Source: Neocallimastix lanati (nom. inval.) (taxonomy: Eukaryota > Neocallimastigomycota > Neocallimastigomycetes > Neocallimastigales > Neocallimastigaceae). From it: a stretch of 55,000 nt of DNA. Numbering within the stretch: the stretch's first letter is position 1; each line of letters starts with the position of its first letter. Below, one piece after another: positions 1 through 12,127 of the stretch. The stretch is taken from contig JACVTC010000114.1 of NCBI GenBank assembly GCA_016946835.1, positions 477,501-532,500 of the forward strand, in the 5' to 3' direction. The position numbers and the translations under genes were made by a program. The notes below the pieces were generated by a model, which had not been told where the DNA came from, did no database searches, and saw only the letters and a program-made list of their open reading frames with translations.

Positions 1-36
1 ATATATATTTTAATTTTTTAAAAAATAGATACAAAA

Positions 37-42
37 GATAAC

Positions 43-96
<54 letters not shown>
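37..96. repeat. (ATT)n microsatellite
   Basis: An uninterrupted ATT run in what should be the last U2AF1 intron. A short (AAAT)n run follows at about 187-216, just before the acceptor. Confidence 0.85.
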
Positions 97-97
<1 letters not shown>

Positions 98-186
98 AAT
101 ATATTTCATTGTTAATACTTAAACTGTTATTTTTTATAAAATTTTTCATAAAAATAAAATAAAATAATATAATATAATAATTATAA

Positions 187-217
<31 letters not shown>

Positions 218-230
218 CAAAAAATCAAAG

Positions 231-412
231 CTTGTTGTCGTCAAAATGAAAAAGGTGAATGTCAAAGAGGTGGTTTCTGTAACTTCATGCATATTAAAAA
301 GGCTTCAAGAAGGCTTTTAGATGATTTATACGAATCACAAAGAAAATCTATAAGAATGTTACGTCACTCACATTCTCATTCAAAAGACTATGATGATAGA
401 GATAGAAAATAA
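231..412 (+). CDS. U2AF1: U2AF small subunit (U2AF35), last exon only
   Basis: Only the 3' exon lies in the window; upstream exons, if retained, precede base 1. It opens after an acceptor AG at 229-230 and reads to TAA at 410-412, about 59 residues. The beginning, CCRQNEKGECQRGGFCNFMH, is the second CCCH zinc finger of U2AF35, directly comparable with the CCRQYEMGECTRGGFCNFMH of animal U2AF1. A short basic His/Ser/Asp tail follows instead of the long RS domain of animals. U2AF35 is a splicing factor that recognises the AG at intron 3' ends, in partnership with U2AF65. Sure of the family; the gene is partial because of the window edge, not because of damage. Confidence 0.9.
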
Positions 413-639
413 TCATTTTTCAATAAAAATAAAATAAAAATAAAAATAAAAAAGAATAAAGAATACAATTAATCAAGTTAATATAACATTTATTTAATAT
501 AAAAATATAATAAATATCATATCATATCATATAATAAAAATAAAATATTAAAAATAAAATTTATCATATTAAAAATGACAAAACGTATTTATTTAATATA
601 GATATATCTTATTTAATTTAATTTTATACTTTTGTATTA

Positions 640-678
<39 letters not shown>

Positions 679-972
679 TTTTTAATTATTTTCTTTTATT
701 AACAACTATTAGTAACACCTAGAGAGAGTTATATAAATAAATTTAAATTTATAATGAATGGATAAAATAAATAAATAATTAATCTCGTTTAATAAAAATT
801 TTATTTTTATTTTTATTTTATATTGGATTATATATGTATGTTTAATTGTTTAATGTATGTTAAAACTAATTGAATATTTATTTAGTTATTTTTATTTATT
901 TATTTATTTATTTTATATATTTATTTATATATTTATTTATATATTTATTTATATATTTATTTATATATATAT

Positions 973-1027
<55 letters not shown>

Positions 1028-1393
1028 TTTCCATATTAATATCTTTTATCAACTTAAAATATTTTTACATTACACAAGAAATTTCTTTAATAATTACCAT
1101 CAAATGTTATAAATATTAAATATTTAATTTTTAATTTTTTTTTTTCTATAGATGACGGAGCTTAAATTATATAAACAATAATAATAATAATTTTTTTTTT
1201 TTTTTATTAAAATATATAATTTTTTATATAATGAAGATTTATAATAGATTTAAAATACTTATCTCTATTTACATATATATATTATATGTTAATTATTTTA
1301 TAATTCTCTATTTTTCACATTAATATTTTTTTTAAAAAAAAAAAAATTATAAAAAAAATTTATAAAAAAAAAAAAATTAGTTCAAATACTATA
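413..1393. other. Intergenic AT-rich spacer with simple repeats
   Basis: It lies between the U2AF1 stop and the IFT57 start. It holds an (AT)n-poly(T) tract at about 646-682, a (TTTA)n/(TATATTTA)n tract at about 883-1030, and poly(T)/poly(A) runs. No gene is seen; the open frames across the repeat only translate Tyr/Leu/Ile/Phe periodicity. Confidence 0.75.
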
Positions 1394-1481
1394 ATGCAGA
1401 ATAACACTCCATATTATGTTATGGATGATGTATTGGATCGATTAAAACTTTTAAAATACCAACCCAATTTTTGTAAACCAA

Positions 1482-1538
<57 letters not shown>

Positions 1539-4432
1539 AAAAAAAAAGTAAAAAATAAAAATAAAAATTGATTTTATAAATAGTATAATAGATAAAAAAT
1601 TATAAAACAAATAATAATATAAATTTCTTAATTAATAGTAATATTTTATTTACATCATCATGATTATTATTGTACCTATTATTTATTTATTTATTTATTT
1701 ATTTTTCTGATTATTACTGTTGCCATTATCATTTAAAAATTGAATTTTACAAATATTATTTCAAAATATATTTATTTTATAAAATATATTGATATTCACT
1801 TTTAATGATGTATTATATATGCAAATATATAATATGCCTTTTTTTTTTTCAGGAATTTAAAACCTTTAACGCCATATTACTTCACACAACAAAATACAAA
1901 TCCAAATGAACAATTTTATTATTTTACCTCCTTATTTACATGGTTATTAAAATTAATGAATATTAAATTTGAAAGACCTGGACAATTTGATGATCCAAAT
2001 GCTGTTTCAACAAATATTTGTAAAAATAATGATATAACGATTTAAATATATATTACCTTTTGAATTTATTGTTATTACTTTTATTGTAGTTGTTATTGTT
2101 TTTATTATTAATTATTATTATATATGTATATATATAGTTATTAAAAATTATATATATATATATTTTTTTTATTATATTATATATAAATGTGTATATATAA
2201 TTCATTTCAATAGTAAATGCAATAAAAGAAACTAATATTCCATTTGATTATGGGCCAAATAAGATTAAACAAGGATACGGAGATGCAATTATTTATTTAT
2301 TAGTAACATTAGCGGATAAAGCATTAGAAGCTAAAAAATTTGTATACCAAAAACCTGTTCATCTTTCAAATGAGTAAAATATCATTAAATAATATATGTA
2401 TATTTATATATATATATATATAAATATTCCATATTTTCTATTAGTTTAATGATATATTATTTATATCATTAAAAATTATATACAAAAAAAATTTTTTTTT
2501 TTTTTTTGATATTTTTATCTCATTAAATATATACTAAAATATACATTATAAATATATATATATATTTATATATGTATCAATTCATTAAAAATAACTAAAT
2601 GTACACACATAAATATTTATATATAAACTAGTAATCTAGAAGAAGCAGAAGTGGATGAAGACGCAGAGGTCACAACTGATTCAATAGAAGAAGTTATATC
2701 CGATGAGGTTGAAAATGAAGATGAAATGTTTATAGATAATTTACCATTTAATAATCAATCTCAAGTTCCCGAAGAAGAACCTATAAAGTAAATAACAAAA
2801 AAAAAAAAAAAAAAAACATATATATATATTTACATATACTTTTTAATTTAATTTACATAATTCAAAAATATGGTTATTAAAAAAAAAAAAATCATTATAA
2901 CTAATTTATTGTATTGATATATAATATTTAATTAATAAATATGATACTTATCATAATTAAAATATTAATATATAAACATAATATATTTCTTCTTTATTCT
3001 AATTTATTTAATAATAGACCTGCCGTATCAACAAACCCAACAGTGGATCCAACACAATGGAAATTAGAAGTTGAAAAAGCTGCACCTTTACTTAAAATAC
3101 ATATTACAAATGACAATAAAGATTGGAGAGTTCACTTAGATCAAATTAATATTCACAATAATGTAAGCAATTTTTTTTTCACTTTTTTGTCTAATCCATT
3201 GTATTATTTTTATTATTATTTTAAATATTATTAATATATAATTTTCAAATTAATAAATATATATATGTATAATATTATAAATGTATTTTTAAATATAAAA
3301 AATAAAAATAAAAATGAATTTTGAACTTATTCATGTCCATATAGAAAATTACTTCTTCATTAGTAGATACGAAATCAAAATTAGAAAGATTACATAAAGA
3401 AATTGAAAAAACTTTAGAAAAAATATCAAGTAGAGAAGCTTATATAAATACACAATTTGAATCACAAGTAAATATATATATATATATATATTATATAAAA
3501 TACCTTACTAAAATAAGAATAATAAGACGATAATTAATAAATCTGATATATATTTAAATTATACATATTATTTAATATACACTTTAATTTATACATAAGA
3601 TTGAAGAAAACAGAGAAATTCAAGACCAATTATCTATATTAAAGCAAAAATATATGAATTCATCGGCTAATGTTAATGATTTAACTAATCAATTATCACA
3701 AATATCAGAGGATTTAGATAATGTTAAAGTAAATTCAATTCTATTTAAATAATTTGATAAATATTAAAAAAAGAAAATTTTTTTTAATATTATAAAAAAA
3801 TTTTTACAAATATTTAAAAATTAATATTTATAATTTTTATGAATATGAATTTTGTATATACTTTATTTAATTAACATTTAATAATAATAATGATGATGAT
3901 AATGATAATAATAAAGTTAATGATTGACGAATTTGGTAATGGTATGACCGATTCCAAACCATTGGCAGAAATAAAACAATCAAATTCACGTTTAAAGGTA
4001 AAATATATATATATAATAATTAAAATAAATAAATAAATAAATATATATATAATAAAAAAAGAAAAAAAAAAAAAATTAAAAAATAAGATAAAATAAAATA
4101 AAATAAAATAATAATAAATATAAAAAAAAAAAAAATCTAAAAATAATAATTTAATGATTTTTTCTTTACTTACTTTCTATAAAAAATTTTAATTTAATTC
4201 TTTTTATTTTTTATATTTATTTTTTAATTTTAATTTTTAATTTTTAATTTTTATTATTATTTTTATTATTATTACTATGATTTAGAATGAAATAAAGCAA
4301 ATGAATCTTAGAATTGGTGTGATTGAGCATACTTTATTATCAGCCAAGATGAAAACTAAGGCCTTATCCGATTTTAATAGTTATGGCAATAATGAATCCT
4401 TAAAAAATCAAATGACTTATGATATTATATAA
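1394..4432 (+). CDS. IFT57: Intraflagellar transport protein IFT57 (IFT-B subunit)
   Basis: Nine exons join in frame to 398 residues: 1394-1482, 1853-2019, 2214-2373, 2632-2787, 3018-3162, 3345-3467, 3600-3728, 3917-3997, 4286-4432, all with GT...AG introns. The N-terminal part carries the IFT57/HIPPI signature: LLKLMNIKFERPGQFDDPNA, then IPFDYGPNKIKQGYGDAIIY. An acidic linker follows (about residues 140-190), then the conserved PTQWKLEVEKAAPLLKI block and a C-terminal coiled coil. Human IFT57 is about 430 residues, so this looks complete. IFT57 is a peripheral IFT-B subunit that carries cargo along the ciliary axoneme. Its presence means the organism has a flagellated stage. The first intron begins beside a poly(A) run of about 50 bases (1484-1536). 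Confidence 0.92.
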
Positions 4433-5195
4433 ATATAATACGTATAAATTTTATCATTGTATTTATTAGTTGATCTCTTTTTTTTTCAATATTATTATAA
4501 TTTTCATCAATTTAAGTAAATAAACAAAATAAACAAATAGATAAACATAAATATAAATAAATAAAAATAATTCTCTTATTTATCTTTGTTGAAAATAAAC
4601 TTTTCAAAAAAATTATTTAAATAATCAACTTCATATATAATACATTTAAAAAAAAAATAAATTAAATTAAAAAATAAAACATAAAATAAATATATATATA
4701 TATCAATTTTTAATAGTGACACATTTAATAATATTAAAAAAAAAGTTTTTTAAATTAATATTAATATTAAATTATATTAAACAATAACTATATAATATTT
4801 AAAAAAAAAAATAAAAAAAAAAAAAATAAATAAAAATATAAAATAATAATTAATAATAAAAAAAAATAAAATAAAAAATTAATAAAAAAAATTATATATT
4901 TATTTGATGCTTTTTTATTTTTTTATTACTTATTATTATAATAATAATATTATTATATTTGTTTTAATTATTAATATTTTCTAATTAATATTATTTTTTT
5001 TTTATCATATAATGATTAAAATGATTATTACGGTAATATTAAAAAAAAAAAAAAAAAAATTAATTTTTTTTTGTTATACATTGAATTATTTATTTATTTT
5101 ATATTTTTTTTTATTTAATTATATGCAAGTTTTTAAAAATTATAAAAAAAAATTATTATTATTAATATTATCTTTAATTTTATTGATTAATTCTG

Positions 5196-5226
<31 letters not shown>

Positions 5227-5402
5227 TTTTGTTCAATTATTTTTATTTTGCTTATTTTTTGTCTTTTTTTTTTTTTTTTATTTTTTTTTATTTTTATTTT
5301 TATTTATTTTTTTTTTTTTTTCATTTTTGTAAATAAAATATATTATTACTATTTTTGATAATATATATTATTAATAATATTTAATATTTATTACCAATTG
5401 TA
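4433..5402. other. Intergenic spacer, A- then T-homopolymer rich
   Basis: It separates two convergent genes, IFT57 (+) and the SH3 protein (-). A-rich sequence follows the IFT57 stop, and long T runs lie at about 5199-5223 and 5263-5321. On the minus strand these T runs are an A-rich stretch downstream of the SH3 gene. The open frame there encodes only Phe/Leu/Lys low complexity. Confidence 0.7.
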
Positions 5403-6983
5403 TTATTTAACTTTAGTTAAACTATAACGACTAGGATCAAATGAATTAGATAACATAGACTCTCTTCTGCCTGGAACATTCTTTACATCCACATCCTTAT
5501 CCCATCCAATTTTTCCAGAAATTTCTTGAATTGGTTTAAGACATAACATTGGACAAGCACCTTGTTCACCAGTAGTCTTATTTATGGCCCAACACCATCC
5601 ATCATCATATTCATATAAGACATCTATGTCATTTTCAAGATCTAAACGTAATTCATCATCAATTTGTGGTTCATAGGCATGAATACAACGGAATGGTCTA
5701 GGTTCTGGCATTTCTGAATATTCTTCTTGATCGTCTTCATCAGCTTGTGATTGATTAGCATCAGTGGTTTTACCATCTGTATTAGTAATCATTATAGATG
5801 GAGCTAAAAGATTGCCAGCATTTAATGCTTTATTAGAATCTGGTGTTTTAAGATCAATCATATTAACTACTGCTTTCTTTGGTCCTACGGTATCATCTTC
5901 CTTATCAAGATCATTATTAATACTTGATTCTTGTGGGGTTTGAATTTCAGTTAAAGTAACCATCGATGGCTTCAATATATCATCACCAATATTTATATCT
6001 TTTTCAGATGGTATAGTATTGGTTGGAACTGGAGTTTCAATATTTGTTAGTCTAACCATTGATGGTTTTAATATATCATCATCATTATCATTAACCTTAG
6101 CGCCATCATCACTATTGGTATTACCTTGTTGTGGAGTTTCAATTGAAGTCATCTTTACAACTGAAGGGACTGGCATATCATCAGCTGGGAAGTTCTTACT
6201 AAGTTCTTGCATATTCTTATTAAGTTTAGTCTCAGAACTTTCTGGGATGACAGCATCAGGAGCATCGAATGGATTTTCAACTGGGGCTGCCACCATGGAT
6301 GGATTTTGATAACTAACATTATTTTGAAGATCATTAAAATTCTTATAGTCATTACTGAATTCACTTTCATTATAATCTGTATTATATGGGTGGACTGGAT
6401 CAACTCTATGACTATCAGCAAATGGATCATTATTTGAAGTAGAATTTTCAATAAATGGTGATTTTTCATTATAATTATTATTAATATCTATATTAGTATT
6501 AATGTTCTGAGTTTTATTTACTTCTACTGTTTGAGTACCATAATTATTATTTTGGTTAATATCACCATCATTTCCACTTTCCAAATTTCTCATTTTTTCC
6601 TCCTTTTCATCTTTAGCACCTAAATAATAGAAGAAAGCTAAAATACCAATAACTGCTACAAAAATACCAATCAAAATATAGAAAGTTATACTTGAAAAGA
6701 ATCCGCCTTTCTTTTCTTTTTTCTCTGATGAATTTTTAGTTTCATTTTTAGTTTCATTTTTAGATTCAGCCGCTTGAGTTGTAGGAGTTATACTTTTCGA
6801 AGTTGTAACTGGAAGACTTTTTGTTGGACTAGCAATATTAGCTGCGCCCCCAGTACAGCATTTATCTGATGGATGAGAACCACAATAAGCTGTTTTACCT
6901 GTTTGATTCTCCATACCTTTTGTTGAATTCATTTTTCGATTGAATTTTAAATGTTGTTTTTTTCCATTAAAAAAAATACACAT
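5403..6983 (-). CDS. Single-pass membrane protein with C-terminal SH3 domain (Fus1-like layout)
   Basis: One uninterrupted frame of 526 residues. A Cys/Ser/Thr-rich N-terminal part comes first, then one membrane helix at about 98-121 (SITFYILIGIFVAVIGILAF) and a basic/acidic stop-transfer stretch. A long Asn/Asp/Pro-rich cytoplasmic region ends in an SH3 domain at about 429-486, with HAYEP, the acidic RT loop, DDGWCWA and GACPMLCLKPI. Size and order match yeast Fus1, a pheromone-induced cell-fusion scaffold (512 residues, one helix, C-terminal SH3). Four spaced copies of a PSxVxxTxIxTP-like motif sit at 273-284, 307-318, 339-350 and 370-381, about 31-34 residues apart; they could be docking or phosphorylation sites (inference). 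The start may be Met18 (at 6932) rather than Met1. The membrane/SH3 call is strong; a role in fusion is only suggested. Confidence 0.85.
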   Translation of the reverse strand: MCIFFNGKKQHLKFNRKMNSTKGMENQTGKTAYCGSHPSDKCCTGGAANIASPTKSLPVTTSKSITPTTQAAESKNETKNETKNSSEKKEKKGGFFSSITFYILIGIFVAVIGILAFFYYLGAKDEKEEKMRNLESGNDGDINQNNNYGTQTVEVNKTQNINTNIDINNNYNEKSPFIENSTSNNDPFADSHRVDPVHPYNTDYNESEFSNDYKNFNDLQNNVSYQNPSMVAAPVENPFDAPDAVIPESSETKLNKNMQELSKNFPADDMPVPSVVKMTSIETPQQGNTNSDDGAKVNDNDDDILKPSMVRLTNIETPVPTNTIPSEKDINIGDDILKPSMVTLTEIQTPQESSINNDLDKEDDTVGPKKAVVNMIDLKTPDSNKALNAGNLLAPSIMITNTDGKTTDANQSQADEDDQEEYSEMPEPRPFRCIHAYEPQIDDELRLDLENDIDVLYEYDDGWCWAINKTTGEQGACPMLCLKPIQEISGKIGWDKDVDVKNVPGRRESMLSNSFDPSRYSLTKVK

Positions 6984-7645
6984 TTTAATGTGATTGTTTT
7001 TTATAAAATTTTATATATATATTTAAATATTCATTTAATTTATTCAATAAATTTTGATTTATTTTGTTTTTTATTTAAAATTTATGTATTTATTAATGTT
7101 AAACAATTCATTTTCCATTAAAAGCATTTTATATATATATGTAAATTTAGAATATTTAGTTTTTTTTTTATTTTTTTAAAATAATTATATAAATATATAT
7201 ATAATTGAAATATATTAATATTTTATTTATTTATTTTAATGTATTATTATTTATTATTTACTATTTATTATTTATTATTTATTATTTATTATTTATTATT
7301 TATTATTTATTATTTTTTTATATTATTTAATATTTACTATTTAATATTTACTATTTATTATTTAATATTTATTATTTATATTTATTATTTATTATTTATT
7401 ATTTATTATTTATTATTTATTATTTATTATTTATTATTTATTATTTATTATTTATTATTTATTATTTATTATTTATTATTTATTCATTATTTATTTATTT
7501 TTTATTAATTATTTATTATTTATTTATTATTTATTTATTATTTATTTATTATTTATTTATTATTTATTATTTATTTATTATTTATTTATTATTTATTTTT
7601 TTAATTATTTGTTATTTAGTACTTTTATATAATTTATTTATTTAA
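6984..7645. repeat. Promoter-side spacer and (TATTATT)n tract
   Basis: The first 250 bases are AT-rich upstream sequence of the SH3 gene. From about 7240 to 7600 there is a near-continuous heptamer-like TATTATT / TATTTAT satellite. It lies directly downstream of the secreted-protein gene. No coding sequence is supported; the long open frame is the Tyr/Leu/Ile repeat of the satellite. Confidence 0.8.
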
Positions 7646-8308
7646 TTAAATATACATACCACAACTTGAAACTTCAACTTTATCAGAATCAATACAACTT
7701 GTCGTGATTGAACTGATTTGATTACATTTCGTATCTATTTCAGTTTTAGTATTTTCATTAATACAACCTATTCCTGATATTGAATTAGATAAATCAGTGC
7801 AAATACGTCTACAAAGCTTTGTACTTTGACTACCACAACCTTGTTCCTCAATAACTAATGAACAAGCATATGACTTTAAATATCTAACATTGTTTGAAAA
7901 TGCTGAATCATAAGTAGCACAAGTTGTGCCTATTGTGCCTTTTAATGAACTTTTTAATGTATTGTATCTTGTTTTAACTAAGCTATCAAATTCGGCTTGT
8001 TGTACACTTGCAAAGATATTTGCAAAATCAGGACATTCAGTTGAACCAGTAATCTTTGAACAAGCATTATTTGCAGCGCCCAGTCCAGTTGTAGCACCAT
8101 TTGTAGCACCAGTTGTTCCTCCGGGTGCAGCAACAGGTCCGGCTCTATTGGCACCTACACCTGTAGCAGCACCTGTATTAGCTCCATTTACACCACCCGG
8201 ATTGGCTCCATTTACACCACCAACTCCGTTTCCGGCACCACCTACTTGTGAATTTACAACTGATAACGATGATATTACCAATAACAAAGCTTTAGATAAT
8301 TTCAACAT
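7646..8308 (-). CDS. Secreted Gly/Ala/Asn-rich, cysteine-rich protein
   Basis: 220 residues in one frame. An N-terminal signal peptide (about 1-20, MLKLSKALLLVISSLSVVNS) precedes a low-complexity Gly/Ala/Asn/Thr segment (21-82) containing two GGVNGAN repeats. A domain with 11 cysteines follows (from C83), including CSLVIEEQGCG and LCRRICTDL. The spacing recalls fungal frizzled-like or cell-surface cysteine-rich domains, but no family is recognised with certainty. It probably sits in the wall or outside the cell. The frame ends CGMYI-stop, where the DNA reads G|GTATGT, a perfect fungal 5' splice site. The true C terminus may therefore lie in an unseen exon to the left, within or beyond the TATTATT repeat. 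GC content is clearly higher than in the flanks, as expected of real coding DNA. Confidence 0.8.
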   Translation of the reverse strand: MLKLSKALLLVISSLSVVNSQVGGAGNGVGGVNGANPGGVNGANTGAATGVGANRAGPVAAPGGTTGATNGATTGLGAANNACSKITGSTECPDFANIFASVQQAEFDSLVKTRYNTLKSSLKGTIGTTCATYDSAFSNNVRYLKSYACSLVIEEQGCGSQSTKLCRRICTDLSNSISGIGCINENTKTEIDTKCNQISSITTSCIDSDKVEVSSCGMYI

Positions 8309-8858
8309 TTTGTTTTATTTTATTCTTTGATAATTACTTATTACGAATTTCTATAATAAATATATGTTTATTGGTTTTTATATCTATTTATTTTATATAT
8401 ATTTTATTTAATAGTATATATTCATAAAAAGAAACAAAGGATAATAAAAGTCGAATAGATTATGTATATTGAAATTGAAAATATAAACAAATTCAAAATT
8501 TTTTTCTTTTATTTTTTATTTCTTTTATTATTTTATTTCTTTTATTATTTTATTTCTTTATTTTATTATTTATATCTAAAAAAAGTCTTATAAATAAAGA
8601 AAAAAAATAATCTTTCAGTTTTATTATCAAATATTTATTCAAGAAATTTTATTTACTCTATAAAATCTATACTTTTATAAAATATTATTTTATAAATATT
8701 TTATAATTGATAAAAAAAAAAAATGCGAAGAAAAAATTTTTTTAAATAAAAAAAAAAATTTTATAATTACACTAAAAAAAAAAAAATTCTAATTTATTAT
8801 ATATTATTTATTAATAATTTTATTTATCAATTTTTTCTGTTAAGTATTAAATTAATAA

Positions 8859-9085
<227 letters not shown>

Positions 9086-10368
9086 GCTTTATTTCAAAAC
9101 TCATTATTATATAAATAAGCAATATTTAATAAATGAATTAATATATAATTTTAAATAAAAAAAAAATTTTTTTTTGTACATAGATTATTCTACATAGAAC
9201 TATCATTACTTATATATATTATATAATATATTGATGTATATTAAAGCAATATAAATATTGATAGAATACTATAATTAAAATAAAAAATAACAAAAAAAAT
9301 ATTATTAACAAAAAATTGCCTCGGTTTTTGAATTTCAGAAAATGTCAATTGTTACACAAATGAACTCATCTAATTTTCTAATTCTTTTTTTAAAATTTCT
9401 ATTTTTAATTAATATATTGTACTCATATATTGTAATATAGTACATTTATAAATTATTCCTCAGATGTAAACTCTCCCTCTTTTTATTTTATAATATATAA
9501 AGTTTATATAAGTAAAGAGAGGATAGATTAAATATAGTATTTATTCCTTATTAATAATTATGGATATGATTATGTATTAATACAGAATATATTCATCTAT
9601 ATTCATATAATTATATAAAATTTATAAAAGTATAATATATATAATATATTAGTAAACAAACTAATAAAATAAAAAATTAATAGAAACAAATTAACTTTTT
9701 TTATTGTACATAAAAATTATTGTTAATATAAATCCTTTTTAATTTATTTTTAATTATTTTTAATTTGTAATGCTCACATATAATTTTATACATTAAATAA
9801 TATAATATTTAATGTTTAAATATATCCAAATATATTATATCATATAATGATATAGAAATTTTTTTAAAAGTTTTCTTTTTTTTAAAAAAATAAATAGTAA
9901 AAAAAAAATAATATATATTTATTTAACTATTAATATAAAATTTTTCTTTTAAACATTATTGTGGAAATTAAATTAATCTTGAATTAATTATTATTAATAA
10001 ATAAATAAATATATAATTAATTATTAAAAAAAAGAATTACTATTTATTAATCCCTTTTAATGTTAATGTCTATGCTAATAATTATTTATATAAAATTTTA
10101 ATAATAAATAATCAATAATATTTCAAAATATGAGGTATACTATAATAAAAAAAAATAAAATAAAAATAAAAATAAAAAAGTATTAATAAATATAATTTTT
10201 TGCAATATTTAATAGAATGTAGTGTTATTTTGAATTATTTAATAAAAATTACAATCTTTTTTAATTATATACTATATAGATTTTTCCTTAAATCTTAATA
10301 TATTTTTAATTCAAATATTAATTTTTTGAATAATGAATAAATTTATATATTAATTTATAAAATATTTA

Positions 10369-10581
10369 TTTAGTTAGTTAGTTATTTATCTAGTTATTTA
10401 TTTAGTTATTTATTTATTTATTTATCTAGTTATTTATTTATTTATTTATCTAGTTATTTATTTATTTATTTATCTAGTTATTTATTTATTTATTTATCTA
10501 GTTATTTATTTATTTATTTATTTATTTATCTATTTATTTATTTATTTATTTATTTAGTTAGTTAGTTAGTTAGTTAGTTAT
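10369..10581. repeat. Compound (TTTA)/(TTAG)/(TATC) tetranucleotide array
   Basis: A TTTA array in which single bases vary periodically to give TAGT and TATC units. Part of it repeats as a higher-order unit of about 28-32 bp (ATCTAGTTATTTATTTATTT). It ends in six GTTA units. Confidence 0.85.
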
Positions 10582-11423
10582 TCAACGATTTTAAATACTA
10601 ACTCAAATTAATATTATTTTCATATATAATGAATATTCTTGATATTATTTAATTAATAAATAACAATATCATAAATAATAAATATTTCAATAATGATAAT
10701 ATTGGATTTATAATATTTAAAATCATTTTGAAAACATATATGTAATTAATTAATAGATTTGAAATTCAAATGTTTCATCGTCATTATAAAATAACAAAAA
10801 AATAGTAATATAAGTAATAATTAATAAATCAAAGTTTTAAAATATTTTTAATATTTATTTTTAAACAAGGAATTTTAGTAAATAATATTAAAATTTTAAT
10901 TAAACATTTTTCAATTTCTAATATAAATATTTATAAATTTTTTTAAACGTTTAATAATAATTAAAAAAAAATTTATATTTTTATAAATACTTAAAATTAT
11001 AAATTTCATGAAATATTCAATATTTAAATATTTAAACTCTATAAAATATCAAAAAAAAATATAATAAAAAAAAAAATAAATTAAAAAATAATTATAATAT
11101 TTATTCATTAATAAAATTATTAATTTTTAATATTTTTTACTATTTATTAAACTTTATAGTAAAATTTATGCTTTCATTTTAAATATATTTTATTATAATC
11201 TTATTTACAATGCTAATTCTATTTAAAACAAAAAGATTTAAAAAACTTAATCATATTTAAAACAAGAAGATATAAAAAAAAAAAAAAATAAAAATTCAAT
11301 TTTAATGATAATAAAAAAGAAAAGATATAAAAATATTATATATACAATTTTAGTGATACTGAAAACAAAATAAATTATTATCATTATATATATATTTGCT
11401 TAATTAATTATTTTTTTTTAAAC

Positions 11424-11860
11424 TGGGAATAACGAAAAGGGGGAGCAATAAGACCGCCAATCTCTCCCTTAAACATATCAAACTCTCATTTGATTATTTT
11501 TTATACGGTTTCTTCGTGGATCTCTCTCTAAGTAAAACTAATATGAAGGACATTCCCTATACACTTTCTTTATAGGACGAACTTCATTTCATTGATCTCT
11601 TGAATTATCATTAAATGAGGAACAACTACATTAATCCTCTCATAGATCAATTGCTCTCTATAATTGTAATTATATAGTCGAGCAACAGGAATACTTACAA
11701 TGGCTCAAACACCAACTTCATTTATATGGAAAACCATCCTGAGAGGATGAAAATCATTCCATATAAATTCAGGAGGTAGTCGATTCAGAAACCTTATGTA
11801 TGTTAAGTGTAGGTAGAACCCGAATGGTTCAGTTCATTGTTATAGAAACATTAAGTCCTT
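11424..11860. ncRNA. Candidate structured noncoding RNA island
   Basis: A roughly 430-base patch clearly richer in G+C than its surroundings, without a credible open frame. It is built of successive inverted repeats: AAGGGGGAG/CTCTCCCTT (11437/11462); ATGAAG...CCTATA/TATAGG...CTTCAT (11543-11587); ATTGATC...ATGAGGA/TCCTCTCAT...GATCAAT (11591-11651); a nearly perfect hairpin 11653-11683 (GCTC/GAGC ends); TTATATGGAA...CATCCT/AGGATG...TTCCATATAA (11722-11766); GAACC/GGTTC (11816-11830). Stems inside stems with 3-9 base loops are hard to get by chance. No known RNA was recognised (tRNA, U1-U6, U3, SRP and the 5S landmarks were looked for). The strand is undecided because stems read equally on both. 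A foldback transposon or an RNase P/MRP-type RNA are alternatives. Confidence 0.55.
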
Positions 11861-12086
11861 CGAGTCATGAATTTAATTACTTAAGAATCATATTTAAATC
11901 TTTTATAATTTATGTTTGATACGTTAATGAATTTATGACTTTTATTTTTATTCATCTATTATGAAACATTGATATTATTTATCAATCTAATAATGATAAA
12001 TCACAAGAAATAATATACCAATTCATAAATAATAATTAAATATTTTAATATTAAATTATTTAATATTTTATTATAATTATAACCAT

Positions 12087-12127
<41 letters not shown>

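Noticed and set aside
857-1112. Two overlapping open frames over (TTTA)n/(TATATTTA)n
   Set aside because: They encode only Leu/Ile/Phe/Tyr periodicity from the repeat; open by virtue of repeat length, not selection.
6019-6469. Three open frames opposite or out of phase with the SH3 gene
   Set aside because: They are shadows of the 526-residue frame and have no domain or start context.
7926-8330. 134-codon plus-strand frame opposite the secreted protein
   Set aside because: Pro/Ala/Val composition is the complement of the Gly/Ala-rich segment; the minus frame has a signal peptide and ordered cysteines.
11680-11720. U1 snRNA start because of ATACTTAC
   Set aside because: The octamer is present, but the stem-loop I and II loops and an Sm site at the right distance are missing.
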